Shown: positions 37,160 to 46,121, counted from the first letter of the stretch. The stretch: 64,000 bases of DNA from Paracoccaceae bacterium (GCA_002709405.1 PAQV01000006.1:1-64000), one strand, 5' to 3'. The notes: a model not told the origin generated them from the sequence alone. A program made the numbers and translations.

Positions 37160-37810
37160 ATGTCCCACATCACCCTTATTCGCCATGGCCAAGCCAATTC
37201 CGGCGCTCGAGACGAGGAGAGCTACGACAAGCTCAGCCCCCTCGGCCATCAGCAGGCCCGCTGGCTGGGCGCATACCTTCGGGACGCCTCGGCCCACCAT
37301 CCGCGCATCTATTGCGGCACCCTCATCCGCCATGTCGAAACGGCAGCCAGCGCGGGGCTGGTCGACGTGGTGCAGGATGAACGGCTGAATGAACTTCCCT
37401 ACTTCACGCTGGCCACCCTGCTTCGGGACCAGCGTGGTCTGGACATTCCGACAGACCGGGAAGGCTTCATCCATCACCTGCCCCGGGTGTTCACCGCCTG
37501 GTCGAACAACGACATCGCCAATCCGCCGATCGCGTTCGACGCCTACATCGAAGGTGTGAACACGGCCCTGGCCGAGATTGCAGAGGGGCCCGGCCCGGCT
37601 CTTGTTGTCACGTCAGGAGGGCTGATCTCGATGGTGATGCGCGATGCGCTCGGGCTCGACATGCAAGCCACCGCGCGCATGGCCCTGGCGATCATGAATA
37701 CCTCCATGCACCGGATTTTCCCGATCGGCGACACCATGACTCCGGTGCTGTTCAACGCCGTTCCGCACCTGGACACGCCGGATCGTCACTACGCCCAGAC
37801 ACACCTGTGA
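37160..37810 (+). CDS. Histidine phosphatase family protein
   Basis: This 216-residue protein is of the phosphoglycerate mutase-like fold. The catalytic RHG motif is in ITLIRHGQANSG (His9), a second Arg is in YCGTLIRHVETA, and the distal His position is replaced in VVTSGGLISMV, where most members have SHGG; here the His appears to be Ser. That change could lower phosphatase activity. The substrate is unknown. It is followed 13 bases later by the GST gene and probably heads an operon with the saccharopine genes. Confidence 0.87.
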   Translation: MSHITLIRHGQANSGARDEESYDKLSPLGHQQARWLGAYLRDASAHHPRIYCGTLIRHVETAASAGLVDVVQDERLNELPYFTLATLLRDQRGLDIPTDREGFIHHLPRVFTAWSNNDIANPPIAFDAYIEGVNTALAEIAEGPGPALVVTSGGLISMVMRDALGLDMQATARMALAIMNTSMHRIFPIGDTMTPVLFNAVPHLDTPDRHYAQTHL

Positions 37811-37823
37811 GGAGGACCCCCAG

Positions 37824-38447
37824 ATGATGAAGATCTATTACGCCCCCGGAACCATCGCCAGCGCCGCGATCATGGCCCTGGAAGAGGCCGCCCTGCCCTA
37901 CGAAGCCGTCCGCGTCGATTTCAAGACCGACGAACAGCGCAAGGAACCCTACCTGTCGCTCAACCCCAAGGGCCGCGTGCCGGTGCTGGTGTCGACCGAT
38001 GGCACCCTGACCGAAACCGGAGCGATCCTGGAATACATCGCCGACCGCGCCCCCGACGCCGGGCTGGCGCCCAAGGACTTGGCCGGGCTCGCGAAGATGC
38101 GCGCGGCCATGTATTACTTCGCCTCGACCATGCACCCCAACCACGCCCACAAGCTGCGCGGCGCGCGCTGGTCCGACGACCCCGACGCCTGGAAAAGCAT
38201 GACGGCCAAGGTGCCCGAGACCATGACCGCCAGCTGCGCCTTCGTCGAAGAACATGTGTTGCAAGGCCCCTTCATCCTGGGGGACGACATCTCGGTCGCC
38301 GATTGCTACCTGCGTACGATCTGCTCCTGGCTGGAGGGCGACGGCGTCGATGTCTCGGCCTTCCCCAAGCTGACCGCCTTTATCGCCACGATGACGGAGC
38401 GCTCCTCGGTTCAGAAGGCCCTGAACATGGGGGCCCTGCTGGCATGA
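37824..38447 (+). CDS. Glutathione S-transferase family protein
   Basis: This is a 207-residue protein. The N-terminal thioredoxin fold has the start YYAPGTIASAAIMALEEA, the cis-Pro in KGRVPVLV and the TETGAILEYIAD glutathione-contact motif. The C-terminal helical domain contains GDDISVADCYL (the N-capping box). The substrate is unknown. AGGAGG lies 8 bases before the ATG. Its stop overlaps the next gene start. Confidence 0.92.
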   Translation: MMKIYYAPGTIASAAIMALEEAALPYEAVRVDFKTDEQRKEPYLSLNPKGRVPVLVSTDGTLTETGAILEYIADRAPDAGLAPKDLAGLAKMRAAMYYFASTMHPNHAHKLRGARWSDDPDAWKSMTAKVPETMTASCAFVEEHVLQGPFILGDDISVADCYLRTICSWLEGDGVDVSAFPKLTAFIATMTERSSVQKALNMGALLA

Positions 38448-39508
38448 CGCATGTCTGGGTCCGGGCCGAACAACGGCCCAACGAAGACCGCGTGGGCCTG
38501 ACACCCGACGGTGCAAAGGCCCTGATCGCGGCCGGCTACAAGGTCACTGTCGAGGAAAGCCGAACGCGCATCCTGCCGATGCAGGGCTATGTCGATGCCG
38601 GGTGCGCCATGGCTCCCGAAGGCAGCTGGCCCCAGGCGCCGGACGATGCGGTGATCTTCGGCCTCAAGGAATTGCCCGAAGATGGCACCCCGCTGCGCCA
38701 CCGCCACATCATGTTCGGCCATGCCTACAAGGGCCAACCGTCCGGGCAGATCCTGCTGCGCCGTTTCGCCGAAGGCGGCGGCACGCTCTATGACCTGGAA
38801 TACCTGCTGGACGATTCCGGCCGCCGGGTCGCGGCGTTCGGCTACTGGGCGGGCTACGCCGGAGCCGCCGTGTCCCTGATGTGTTGGGCCGCCCAGCAAA
38901 CCGGAGGGCTCTGCGGCCCCGTCTCGGCCTACCCCGACGCGCAGGCCATGCGCGCGGACCTCGCCGCCCGGCTCGACGCCTGCGGCACGGCCCGCCCCAC
39001 TGCCCTGGTCATCGGCGCCCTGGGGCGCGTGGGCACCGGCGCGGCCGACCTCTGTGACGCCATGGGCGTGTCCGTGACCAAGTGGGACATGGCCGAAACC
39101 GCCTCTGGCGGCCCGTTCCCAGAGGTGCTGGACCACGGGATCTTCCTGAATTGCATCCTGGCCCGGCCCGGAACCCCCGTCTTCGTGCCGGCCTCGGCCA
39201 AGACCGCGCCACGAACCCTGCGGGTGATCGGCGACATCTCCTGCGATCCCGACAGCGACTTTTCCCCGATCAAGGTCTACGACCGGACGACCAGCTGGGC
39301 CGAGCCCGCGCTCAGGGTCAACACCGACCCGCCGCTGGACGTCACGGCCATCGACAACCTGCCCTCCATGCTGCCCCGCGAAAGTTCCGAGGACTACGCG
39401 GGCCAGCTGCTGCCCTCGCTTCTGACCCTGTCGGCCATCGACGCCGGCGTCTGGGGCCGGGCACATGCCATTTTCGACGAACACATGGAAAGGATCCGCG
39501 CGACATGA
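38444..39508 (+). CDS. Saccharopine dehydrogenase (NAD+, L-lysine-forming) family protein
   Basis: This 354-residue protein belongs to the alanine dehydrogenase/saccharopine dehydrogenase (LYS1-type) family. Features are the N-terminal VWVRAEQRPNEDRVGLTPDG, the IMFGHAYKGQ loop with catalytic His/Lys region, and the NAD-binding VIGALGRVGTGAADL. It interconverts saccharopine with lysine plus 2-oxoglutarate. Its ATG overlaps the GST stop (ATGA). Together with the next gene it suggests a saccharopine route for lysine metabolism, reported in some marine roseobacters. Confidence 0.88.
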   Translation: MTHVWVRAEQRPNEDRVGLTPDGAKALIAAGYKVTVEESRTRILPMQGYVDAGCAMAPEGSWPQAPDDAVIFGLKELPEDGTPLRHRHIMFGHAYKGQPSGQILLRRFAEGGGTLYDLEYLLDDSGRRVAAFGYWAGYAGAAVSLMCWAAQQTGGLCGPVSAYPDAQAMRADLAARLDACGTARPTALVIGALGRVGTGAADLCDAMGVSVTKWDMAETASGGPFPEVLDHGIFLNCILARPGTPVFVPASAKTAPRTLRVIGDISCDPDSDFSPIKVYDRTTSWAEPALRVNTDPPLDVTAIDNLPSMLPRESSEDYAGQLLPSLLTLSAIDAGVWGRAHAIFDEHMERIRAT

Positions 39509-40647
39509 CTATTCACTGGTGCGGCACCGGCCTGTCGGCCATCCCCGGCCTGCGCAAACTGATCGAGGACGGGCACCCCGTGGTGGTCTGGAACCGGACA
39601 GTGGCCAAGGCCCGGGACGCCCTGGGCGACCTGGCAGCCGACATCCGGGCCTTCGACATCGACACCCTGACCGCCGAGCTGGCCAAGGACGACATCGTCG
39701 TGTCGATGCTGCCCGGCGACTGGCACGTGCCCCTGGCCAAAGCGGCCATCGCCGCGGGCGCCAGCTTCGTGTCGTCGTCCTACATCTCGCCTGAAATGGC
39801 CGCCCTTGACGACACCGCCCGGGTCGCGGGCGTCGTGCTGGTCAACGAGGTCGGGCTGGACCCGGGCATCGATCACCTGATGGCCCATGCGCTGGTCGCC
39901 AACTACCGGGCCTCGGCCGCCTTCGATCCCGCCAACCACCTGAGTTTCCTGAGCTATTGCGGCGGGATACCCAAGAACCCCAACCCGTTCCGCTACAAGT
40001 TCAGCTGGTCTCCGCTGGGCGTTCTGAAGGCCCTGCGCTCGCCATCGCGGTCGATGAAACACTACAGCGAACTGCGGGTCGACCGGCCCTGGGACGCCAT
40101 CGGCACCTACACCGCGCCGCTGCCCACCCCGGAGGACTTCGAGGTCTACCCCAACCGGGACAGCCTGCCCTTCATCGCCCAGTACGATTTCGACCCGGCC
40201 TGGCATGTGAAGGACTTCGTCCGCGGCACCCTGCGCCTGAACGGCTGGACCGAGGCCTGGAAAGACGTCTTCGCCGAGGTCGAAACGCTGGAAGGCCCCG
40301 AGGGCGACGCCCGGCTGAAAGCCATGTCGGACCAGTTCTGGGAAGACCATGCCTACGACGCCGGCGAACCCGACCGGGTGGTGCTCTGCGTCGACCTGAT
40401 GGCCGAGAAGGATGGCACGGCAGTCTTCCACCAGACCTACGTCATGGATGCCTGGGGCGACGAACGCGGCACCGCCATGGCCCGGCTGGTGTCGATCCCG
40501 GTGTCCCTCGCGGTCGAAGCCGTCCTGAACCGGGCGATCCCGGTGGGCGTGCACGCGGCCCCGTCGGACCCGAAACTGGTCTCGGCCTGGCTGGCCGAAG
40601 TCGACCGTCTGGCGCAGCATCTTGGGCTGATCGACCGCCTCGCCTGA
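39505..40647 (+). CDS. Saccharopine dehydrogenase/reductase-like protein (LYS9 type)
   Basis: This 380-residue protein has an N-terminal Rossmann fold with a shortened loop (IHWCGTGLSAIPGL), DIVVSMLPGDWHVPLAKAAI, SSSYISPEM and GLDPGIDHLMA, then a C-terminal dimerisation domain with SYCGGIPKNPNPFRYKFSWS. This is the glutamate-forming saccharopine dehydrogenase family. Its ATG overlaps the preceding stop (ATGA), so the two are translated in a coupled way and probably work in sequence between lysine and aminoadipate semialdehyde. Confidence 0.88.
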   Translation: MTIHWCGTGLSAIPGLRKLIEDGHPVVVWNRTVAKARDALGDLAADIRAFDIDTLTAELAKDDIVVSMLPGDWHVPLAKAAIAAGASFVSSSYISPEMAALDDTARVAGVVLVNEVGLDPGIDHLMAHALVANYRASAAFDPANHLSFLSYCGGIPKNPNPFRYKFSWSPLGVLKALRSPSRSMKHYSELRVDRPWDAIGTYTAPLPTPEDFEVYPNRDSLPFIAQYDFDPAWHVKDFVRGTLRLNGWTEAWKDVFAEVETLEGPEGDARLKAMSDQFWEDHAYDAGEPDRVVLCVDLMAEKDGTAVFHQTYVMDAWGDERGTAMARLVSIPVSLAVEAVLNRAIPVGVHAAPSDPKLVSAWLAEVDRLAQHLGLIDRLA

Positions 40648-40740
40648 GGCAAAACCCGATCCAGCAGCGCGCCTTCGGCGCATTCCATGCTCCGGGCACC
40701 CCACGGGTGCCCGGTTGCCGCCTCGCCCAACGGATGCGCC

Positions 40741-41058
40741 TTAGAGAACCCCGTCTTCCTCATCGGCAACCGAATACCCCAGGGCCTCCAGGCCGGTCTC
40801 CAGGTTTTCACCCAGATGGGGCGTACCGATCAGGTAATCGGCGCAGGGCGTCGTGGCCTCGGCACGCGCCGTCTCGACGGCTTCGGCAAAATCACCGGCC
40901 TCGAAACTGCCGCGACCGATCCACATGACGGCAACCAGTTCGGATTGTTCATCCTCCGTCATCGCCTCTATGAAATCACGGAATTCACCTTCGGCCCGGT
41001 CGAGCTCGCGGCTCATGACAATGACCTGGGCAACCTTGCGCGGGGACAGTTCTTGCAT
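40741..41058 (-). CDS. DUF3775 family protein
   Basis: This is a 105-residue acidic protein with VAQVIVMSRELDRAEGEFRD, LVAVMWIGRGSFEAGDF and the C-terminal YLIGTPHLGENLETGLEALG. This matches DUF3775, a small alphaproteobacterial family of unknown function. The ATG has GGAGG eight bases upstream. It is 137 bases downstream of the SDR gene, with a dispersed repeat in between, so it is likely to be its own transcription unit. Confidence 0.85.
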   Translation of the reverse strand: MQELSPRKVAQVIVMSRELDRAEGEFRDFIEAMTEDEQSELVAVMWIGRGSFEAGDFAEAVETARAEATTPCADYLIGTPHLGENLETGLEALGYSVADEEDGVL

Positions 41059-41148
41059 CTCGGACCTCCGAATAGACGCATCCTTCTGCCATCCCGAGCC
41101 GACCCCCACCTTGATCTGGCGCAAACCCGGATGATCCCGCGCCCGGTC

Positions 41149-41174
41149 CTGCTTCTTTCTCTTCAAAAATACCC
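41149..41174 (-). repeat. Dispersed intergenic repeat, copy 4
   Basis: CTGCTTCTTTCTCTTCAAAA then ATACCC on the plus strand, 22 bases beyond the SDR stop in the direction of transcription. Confidence 0.85.
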
Positions 41175-41195
41175 AATCGACACCTGCCACAGGCA

Positions 41196-41933
41196 TCACG
41201 GCCGGGCGAATATCCGCACATAGACGCTTTCGGGCAAAAGGCGCGACAGCCGAAAGATCCAGCCGAACAAAGTGGGAAAACTCCGTGCGAACCGCCGTGT
41301 CCCCATGTGACGCAGGATGATCTCTGCCGCCTCCTCCGGGTCCATCAGGAACGGCATGGAAAAGTCGTTCTTCTCGGTCAGCCGGGTCCGGATGAACCCG
41401 GGGTTGGCCAGCTGCACCTGTACACCGCTGCGATGCAGGTCCGCATGCAGGCTTTCCGCCAGGGCCATCACCCCCGCCTTCGACGCCACGTACCCGATCG
41501 TGCCCGGCAATCCCCGGAACCCGGACAGGGACCCGGTGACCACGATGTGGCCGTCGTCCCGCGCCACCATGTCCGGGACCACCTGGCCCAGGACCCGCAC
41601 AAGCCCGGTGAAATTGGCGTCCGCCATGGCCGTAGCCTGCTCCGCCACCCAGTCCTGCGCCCGCATCGGCCAGTAGACACCGGCCAGGTAGACCAGCCCG
41701 TCGACCGGCCCGACGATCCCCGCCGCCTCTGCCACCGAGCCATCGTCCGTCACGTCCATCACCCTCACCTCGGAGGGACCGGGCAGATCGGCGGCCAGCG
41801 CCGCCAGCTTGTCCTCGGACCGGGCCGATAGCACCAGCACCGCGCCCCGGGCGCTCAGCTTGTGGGCCAGGGCCGCGCCGAGGCCGTCGCTGGCCCCCAC
41901 GATCCAGTACCGTTTGCCTGCAAAGTCCCTCAT
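41196..41933 (-). CDS. Short-chain dehydrogenase/reductase
   Basis: This 245-residue SDR has the cofactor motif GASDGLGAALA near the N-terminus, an acidic residue in the second strand region, the catalytic Ser in VVTGSLSGFRG and Tyr-x3-Lys in GYVASKAG. The C-terminal tail is hydrophobic (FGWIFRLSRLLP). It is the last gene of the operon divergent from rpoE and overlaps the DUF3833 stop (ATGA). A related SDR is in the RpoE regulon of Rhodobacter sphaeroides. Confidence 0.9.
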   Translation of the reverse strand: MRDFAGKRYWIVGASDGLGAALAHKLSARGAVLVLSARSEDKLAALAADLPGPSEVRVMDVTDDGSVAEAAGIVGPVDGLVYLAGVYWPMRAQDWVAEQATAMADANFTGLVRVLGQVVPDMVARDDGHIVVTGSLSGFRGLPGTIGYVASKAGVMALAESLHADLHRSGVQVQLANPGFIRTRLTEKNDFSMPFLMDPEEAAEIILRHMGTRRFARSFPTLFGWIFRLSRLLPESVYVRIFARP

Positions 41934-42538
41934 GCCGCCACGTCACCCGGTTCACTGCCCGCCGGGACCAAGTGATCGCGCACCGCACGCGGGCGCATCG
42001 TGGCCACCAGTTCCGCCACGGTCACGCCGAACTTGCGGAATTGCGACCGGTTCACGATGGTTCCGTCCGGGGTCAGGTACATCCAGTCGACCGCGTTCAG
42101 CACATGCCCGCCCGAGCTTTCGGGCAGCCGAAGCCGATAGCGCAGCCCCAGAGCCGGTCCGCTGAACGTGCCATGGCCCAGGCCCACCACGTCATCGGCC
42201 CGCGCCTCGATCCGGCCATCGGGCCGCAGATCCAGCGTCCAGGACCGGTCGCGCCGGGATCCGTCGTCGTACCGGAACACCTCGCGCATCACGCCCCGGG
42301 TGCCCGACCAGGCAATGTCGAAATCGGCTGTGAACCGGGACACCACCCGCCCGGTCGGCCCGTAGACCACGCCATCGCAGACCATCTCTCCGTCCAGGTG
42401 GCGCCTTGGGTCGAAATCCGGGCCATCGCCCGCGTAATCCTGCCCCGACTGGGCAGAAAATGAGCCGTAGCGCGTCCTCAGCCCCATCAGGACCAGGGCC
42501 AGGACCGCCCCGAGAGCAAGCAACATAAGATCATGCAT
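41930..42538 (-). CDS. DUF3833 family protein (membrane-anchored)
   Basis: This is a 202-residue protein. A hydrophobic N-terminal segment (residues 2-18) anchors it. The rest is a beta-rich DUF3833 domain with FDPRRHLDGEMVCDGVVYGP, GVMREVFRYDDGS and NAVDWMYLTPDGTIVNRSQF. Function is unknown but the family consistently clusters with DUF1365, FAD oxidoreductase and SDR genes. The second ATG of an ATGACAATG pair is best spaced from GGAGG. Confidence 0.87.
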   Translation of the reverse strand: MHDLMLLALGAVLALVLMGLRTRYGSFSAQSGQDYAGDGPDFDPRRHLDGEMVCDGVVYGPTGRVVSRFTADFDIAWSGTRGVMREVFRYDDGSRRDRSWTLDLRPDGRIEARADDVVGLGHGTFSGPALGLRYRLRLPESSGGHVLNAVDWMYLTPDGTIVNRSQFRKFGVTVAELVATMRPRAVRDHLVPAGSEPGDVAA

Positions 42539-42635
42539 TGTCATTCCTCCGGTTTGTCTGGTTGCAAGATTGTCAGCCGAGGGCTTCGCCCGCCCGTCGC
42601 CCGGACCACGCCGGGCGGTATCGTATCTGCGCACA

Positions 42636-43397
42636 TCATCCGCGGGTCACCTCCGGCTCGGGCGGCGCCGGCCGCACCCGGTAGCGCGCGCCTTTCACCT
42701 TCAGCTTCAGCGCCTGCCAGAAGATCAGCGCCATCACCCGGCGCGCGCCCATCGGGCGGAGTAGCATGGCCCTCAGGATCGACCGGTTGGTCAAGGCCCG
42801 GCGGTGGCCGGTGAGCGTGGCGATCAGCCCGCCCTCGCCCTGGCTGTAGTCGATCCAGATCCCCAACCGGTCCGGCCGGATGTCGAACCGAAAGACATAG
42901 CCCCCCTCGATCGGCTGGAACGGGCTGACATAGAAGATCTTGGTCGCCTGCAACCGGTCGGACGGCCCGATCGGACCGCAATCGGGCTTGTGGCACAGGT
43001 AGCTGTGACGCTCGCCGAAGGTGTTGGTCACCTCGGCAATCACCGCCACCAGGGCCTCGTCGGCATCATGGCACAGCCAGAAGCTCACCGGGTTGAACAC
43101 GTAGCCCAAGACGCGCGGCTGGGTCAGCAGGCTGATCCGCGCCGGCTGGAGCAGTTGATGGGCGCCCAATACCTCGCGGACCCAGGCTGCCCCCCGGCCC
43201 TGCCCCGGAGCCCCGCCATGGTCACGGTCCTGCACCGAAAACACGTTGCCCCGGTTGCGCGAGAACGCCGCCGGCCCGGTCACCTCCCGTTCCGCATCGA
43301 GCAGCAGGTAATCCACGCCATAGCGGAAGGCATTGCGGATCGCGCCCTTGCGGCCATGGAAGGTCTGGCCCTCGATATGATCGACGGTCGCGGTCAT
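42636..43397 (-). CDS. DUF1365 family protein
   Basis: This is a 253-residue protein. DUF1365 features are TFHGRKGAIRNAFRYGVDYL, the central YVFNPVSFWLCHDA and FGERHSYLCHK, FYVSPFQPIEG and the C-terminal HRRALTNRSILRAMLLRPMG. The family is tied to membrane lipid modification loci next to FAD-dependent oxidoreductases and cyclopropane-type methyltransferases. Its ATG overlaps the stop of the FAD oxidoreductase gene. Confidence 0.88.
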   Translation of the reverse strand: MTATVDHIEGQTFHGRKGAIRNAFRYGVDYLLLDAEREVTGPAAFSRNRGNVFSVQDRDHGGAPGQGRGAAWVREVLGAHQLLQPARISLLTQPRVLGYVFNPVSFWLCHDADEALVAVIAEVTNTFGERHSYLCHKPDCGPIGPSDRLQATKIFYVSPFQPIEGGYVFRFDIRPDRLGIWIDYSQGEGGLIATLTGHRRALTNRSILRAMLLRPMGARRVMALIFWQALKLKVKGARYRVRPAPPEPEVTRG

Positions 43398-44692
43398 TCG
43401 GCCGCCACCGGCAGGATCGCCCGCGCGGCCATCGCCTCGGCCACGTCTGCCGCACTGGCCAGGCCATCCTCGTGAAAGCCGTTCTTCATCCAGGCCCCGC
43501 AGAACCATGTGTTGGCCTCACCGTTCCAGGACCGGATGTCCTCTTGCGCGGCCAAGGCCCCGGCGTCGTAGACCGGGTGGCGCATGGTCTGCTGGTCGTG
43601 GATCAGGTCCTCGCGGATCGGCCGGCGGGAATTGAGCGTCACGAACAGCGGGTCGTCCTGGGGGATCGGCTGCAGGGAGTTCATCCAGTAGGTCAGGTCG
43701 ATCACGTCCGAGGGCGCGGTGCCGTCCTCGGTATAGACCCAGCTGGACCACACCTTGCGGCGCCTGGGCATCAGCGACGGATCGGCATGCAGCACGACCT
43801 CGTTGGGCTGGTAGCGGATCTGCGACAGGGCCTGGCGTTCATGGGGCCGCGCGTCGGACAACAGCCGCAGGCTGTCGTCGGAATGGGTGGCAAAGACCAC
43901 CTCGTCGAACTGCTCGCCCAGCCCGCCGACCGGCGTCACCCGAGCCCCCAGCCCGTCGCGCCGCACCGCCTTGATCGGGCAGCCGGTCCGGATCTCGACC
44001 CCGCGCCGACGCAACGATCCTTCCAGCCGGCGCACGTATTCCACCGACCCGCCCCGCACGGTGTACCATTGATGCTGGCCAGAATGGCTCAACAGGTTGT
44101 GGTTGCGGAAGAAATTGACCATCGCATAGGCCGGGAAATCAAGGATCCGGTGCTTGGGCGTCGACCAGATCGCGCCCGAGAATGGCAGCAGGTAATACTC
44201 TCGGAACCACGGCCCCATCCCCAGCGCATCCAGCAACTCCCCCACCGTCATGTCCGGCCCGGTGACGGCCGCCTCGGCCTGTGCGTTGAACCGGAAGATG
44301 TCGCGCACCATGCGCAGGAATGCCGGAGACACCGCATGCCGGCGCTGCGCGAACAAGGCATCCAGCCCCGACAGCGCATATTCCATGGCCCCGCCGCCGA
44401 TCGAGACACCAAAGCTCATGTCGCTTTTCGCCACCGGCACGTCCAACCGGTCGAACAGGTCCGTCAGGCGCGGGTAATTGACCTTGTTGAAGACGATGAA
44501 CCCCATGTCCACCGGCTGATCGCCCCGCTTGCCCGCAACCACGGTCCGCGCATGCCCGCCTAGCTGCGGAGCGGCTTCGAACAGGGTGACCAGGTGGGTG
44601 TCGGACAACATGTGCGCGGCCCCCAGACCGGATATTCCACCGCCGATCACCGCTATCTTGCGGGGAAGGGCGCTGCGTTGTTCGAATGGCAT
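43394..44692 (-). CDS. FAD-dependent amine oxidase-like oxidoreductase
   Basis: This 432-residue flavoprotein has a dinucleotide-binding motif IAVIGGGISGLGAAHML near the N-terminus, followed by LFEAAPQLGGHARTV. The typical active-site end is NTWFCGAWMKNGFHEDGLAS. This group clusters with DUF1365 and lipid-modifying genes and is in the RpoE regulon of Rhodobacter. The start MPFEQ follows GGAGACC; upstream in-frame ATGs are poorer. The gene is divergent from rpoE and heads the operon. Confidence 0.9.
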   Translation of the reverse strand: MPFEQRSALPRKIAVIGGGISGLGAAHMLSDTHLVTLFEAAPQLGGHARTVVAGKRGDQPVDMGFIVFNKVNYPRLTDLFDRLDVPVAKSDMSFGVSIGGGAMEYALSGLDALFAQRRHAVSPAFLRMVRDIFRFNAQAEAAVTGPDMTVGELLDALGMGPWFREYYLLPFSGAIWSTPKHRILDFPAYAMVNFFRNHNLLSHSGQHQWYTVRGGSVEYVRRLEGSLRRRGVEIRTGCPIKAVRRDGLGARVTPVGGLGEQFDEVVFATHSDDSLRLLSDARPHERQALSQIRYQPNEVVLHADPSLMPRRRKVWSSWVYTEDGTAPSDVIDLTYWMNSLQPIPQDDPLFVTLNSRRPIREDLIHDQQTMRHPVYDAGALAAQEDIRSWNGEANTWFCGAWMKNGFHEDGLASAADVAEAMAARAILPVAAE

Positions 44693-44823
44693 GATGGTCT
44701 CCGGTCCAGGTCTTTCCATCAGATACGCGCGGGGCCTAAATTCGGATGAAAAAGAAAAAACTTTTGCCACAAGGTGATCCGCCTGCATCTGCCCCGCGTA
44801 GACAACAATATGGAAATGCAGGT

Positions 44824-44850
44824 TGATCCGTCCCGTTCCGAACGCGTAAG
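44824..44850 (+). promoter_or_regulatory. Predicted RpoE-dependent autoregulatory promoter
   Basis: TGATCC (44824-44829) and GTAAG (44846-44850) are 16 bases apart, 53 bases before the rpoE start. The TGATCC -35 is characteristic of Rhodobacter RpoE promoters and rpoE is known to autoregulate. A second TGATCC with 17-base spacing and GTAGA lies at 44775. No equivalent motif was seen in the minus orientation for the FAD oxidoreductase operon. Confidence 0.5.
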
Positions 44851-44902
44851 CCATGAGGCATTGGTGCAAACCGGCCTCGTGACACGACCCGATCGACATA
44901 AG

Positions 44903-45457
44903 ATGACTGACCTACCCCCCGACAGGCTGCCCTGGACCGGACATGTCTCCCGGATCCGCGAGGCCCGGGACCAGGACGCCTTTGCCGAGCTGTTCCAGCA
45001 TTTCGCCCCTCGTGTGAAGGCGTTCCTAATGAAATCCGGGGCCGATGCCACCCTGGCCGAGGAATGCACCCAGGACGTCATGGCCACGATCTGGCACAAG
45101 GCGCACCTGTTCGACCCGACCCGGGCCTCGGTCGCGACCTGGATTTTCACGGTCGCCCGCAACCGGCGCATCGACATGCTGCGCCGCCAGCGCCGGCCCG
45201 AACCCGAAGACCTGCCCTGGGGCCCCGAAGCCGAACCCGACCAGGAAGACGCCCTGGGCCTGCAACAAGACTGCGATCACTTGCGCCGCGCCATGGGAGA
45301 CCTCCCCCAGGCCCAACGCGACCTCATCGAACGGGCCTATTTCCGCGACATGAGCCACCGAGAGATCGCCACAGCAACCGGTCTGCCCCTTGGCACGATC
45401 AAATCGAGGATACGCCTGGCGCTGGATCGTTTGCGCCACGCGATGAACACGGTGTGA
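44903..45457 (+). CDS. rpoE: ECF RNA polymerase sigma factor (RpoE of the singlet-oxygen response)
   Basis: This is a 184-residue group 4 sigma factor. Region 2 (DQDAFAELFQHFAPRVKAFL through RASVATWIFTVARNRRIDML) binds the -10 and region 4 (LPQAQRDLIERAYFRDMSHR, then TGLPLGTIKSRIRLAL) binds the -35. The downstream gene encodes its ChrR-type anti-sigma factor, which identifies it as the singlet-oxygen stress sigma factor. The start was placed at ATG 44903, which fits the family; the frame is open further upstream across the promoter. Confidence 0.92.
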   Translation: MTDLPPDRLPWTGHVSRIREARDQDAFAELFQHFAPRVKAFLMKSGADATLAEECTQDVMATIWHKAHLFDPTRASVATWIFTVARNRRIDMLRRQRRPEPEDLPWGPEAEPDQEDALGLQQDCDHLRRAMGDLPQAQRDLIERAYFRDMSHREIATATGLPLGTIKSRIRLALDRLRHAMNTV

Positions 45458-45467
45458 AGTGATAGCG

Positions 45468-46121
45468 ATGAGCAACGAGATCAGACATCATCTGACGGAC
45501 GAGATCCTTATGGCCTACTCGGCCGGATCGCTGAACGAAGCCTTCAGCCTGATGGTCGCCAGCCATGTCTCGCTGTGCGACGAATGCCGCGCGCGGCTGG
45601 CCAGTTTCGACGCCATCGGCGGCGCATTGCTTGACGAGGCGCCGACCGACACGGCGGCCCTGGCCCCCGACAGCCTGCAGGCGACCATGGCCCGCATCGC
45701 CGCCGGCCCCGCCCAGCCCGCCCGTCCCCGCCGCCGTCCCGGCGTGCTGCCCGCGCCCCTGCAGGATTACGTCAACGGCGACGTGGACAAGATCCGCTGG
45801 CGCGCCGTCGGCATGGGCGTCAAGCAGGCGATCCTGAAAACCGCCCCCGGCGCCACCGCCCGGCTGCTCTACATCCCCGCCGGCGCGGCCATGCCTGACC
45901 ACGGGCACCGGGGCATGGAGATGACCATGGTCCTGCAAGGCGCCTTCTCGGACGACGACGACCGCTTCGCCCGCGGTGACGTGGAAATCGCCGACGAAGA
46001 GCTGCACCATACACCCGTGGCCGACATCTCCGAGGATTGCATCTGCCTGGCCGTCACCGACGCCCCGCTCCGCTTCAACTCGCTGCTGCCCCGCCTTGCC
46101 CAACCCTTCCTGCGGATCTGA
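45468..46121 (+). CDS. chrR: ChrR family anti-sigma factor (zinc-binding, cupin domain)
   Basis: This is a 217-residue protein. The N-terminal anti-sigma domain has the zinc ligands His7 or His8, His33, Cys37 and Cys40 (ASHVSLCDEC). The C-terminal cupin has PDHGHRGMEMTMVLQG with a His-x-His-x3-Glu metal site and a further His pair in EELHHTP. ChrR holds RpoE inactive until singlet oxygen or peroxide triggers its loss. It starts 10 bases after the rpoE stop and is co-transcribed with it. Confidence 0.95.
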   Translation: MSNEIRHHLTDEILMAYSAGSLNEAFSLMVASHVSLCDECRARLASFDAIGGALLDEAPTDTAALAPDSLQATMARIAAGPAQPARPRRRPGVLPAPLQDYVNGDVDKIRWRAVGMGVKQAILKTAPGATARLLYIPAGAAMPDHGHRGMEMTMVLQGAFSDDDDRFARGDVEIADEELHHTPVADISEDCICLAVTDAPLRFNSLLPRLAQPFLRI

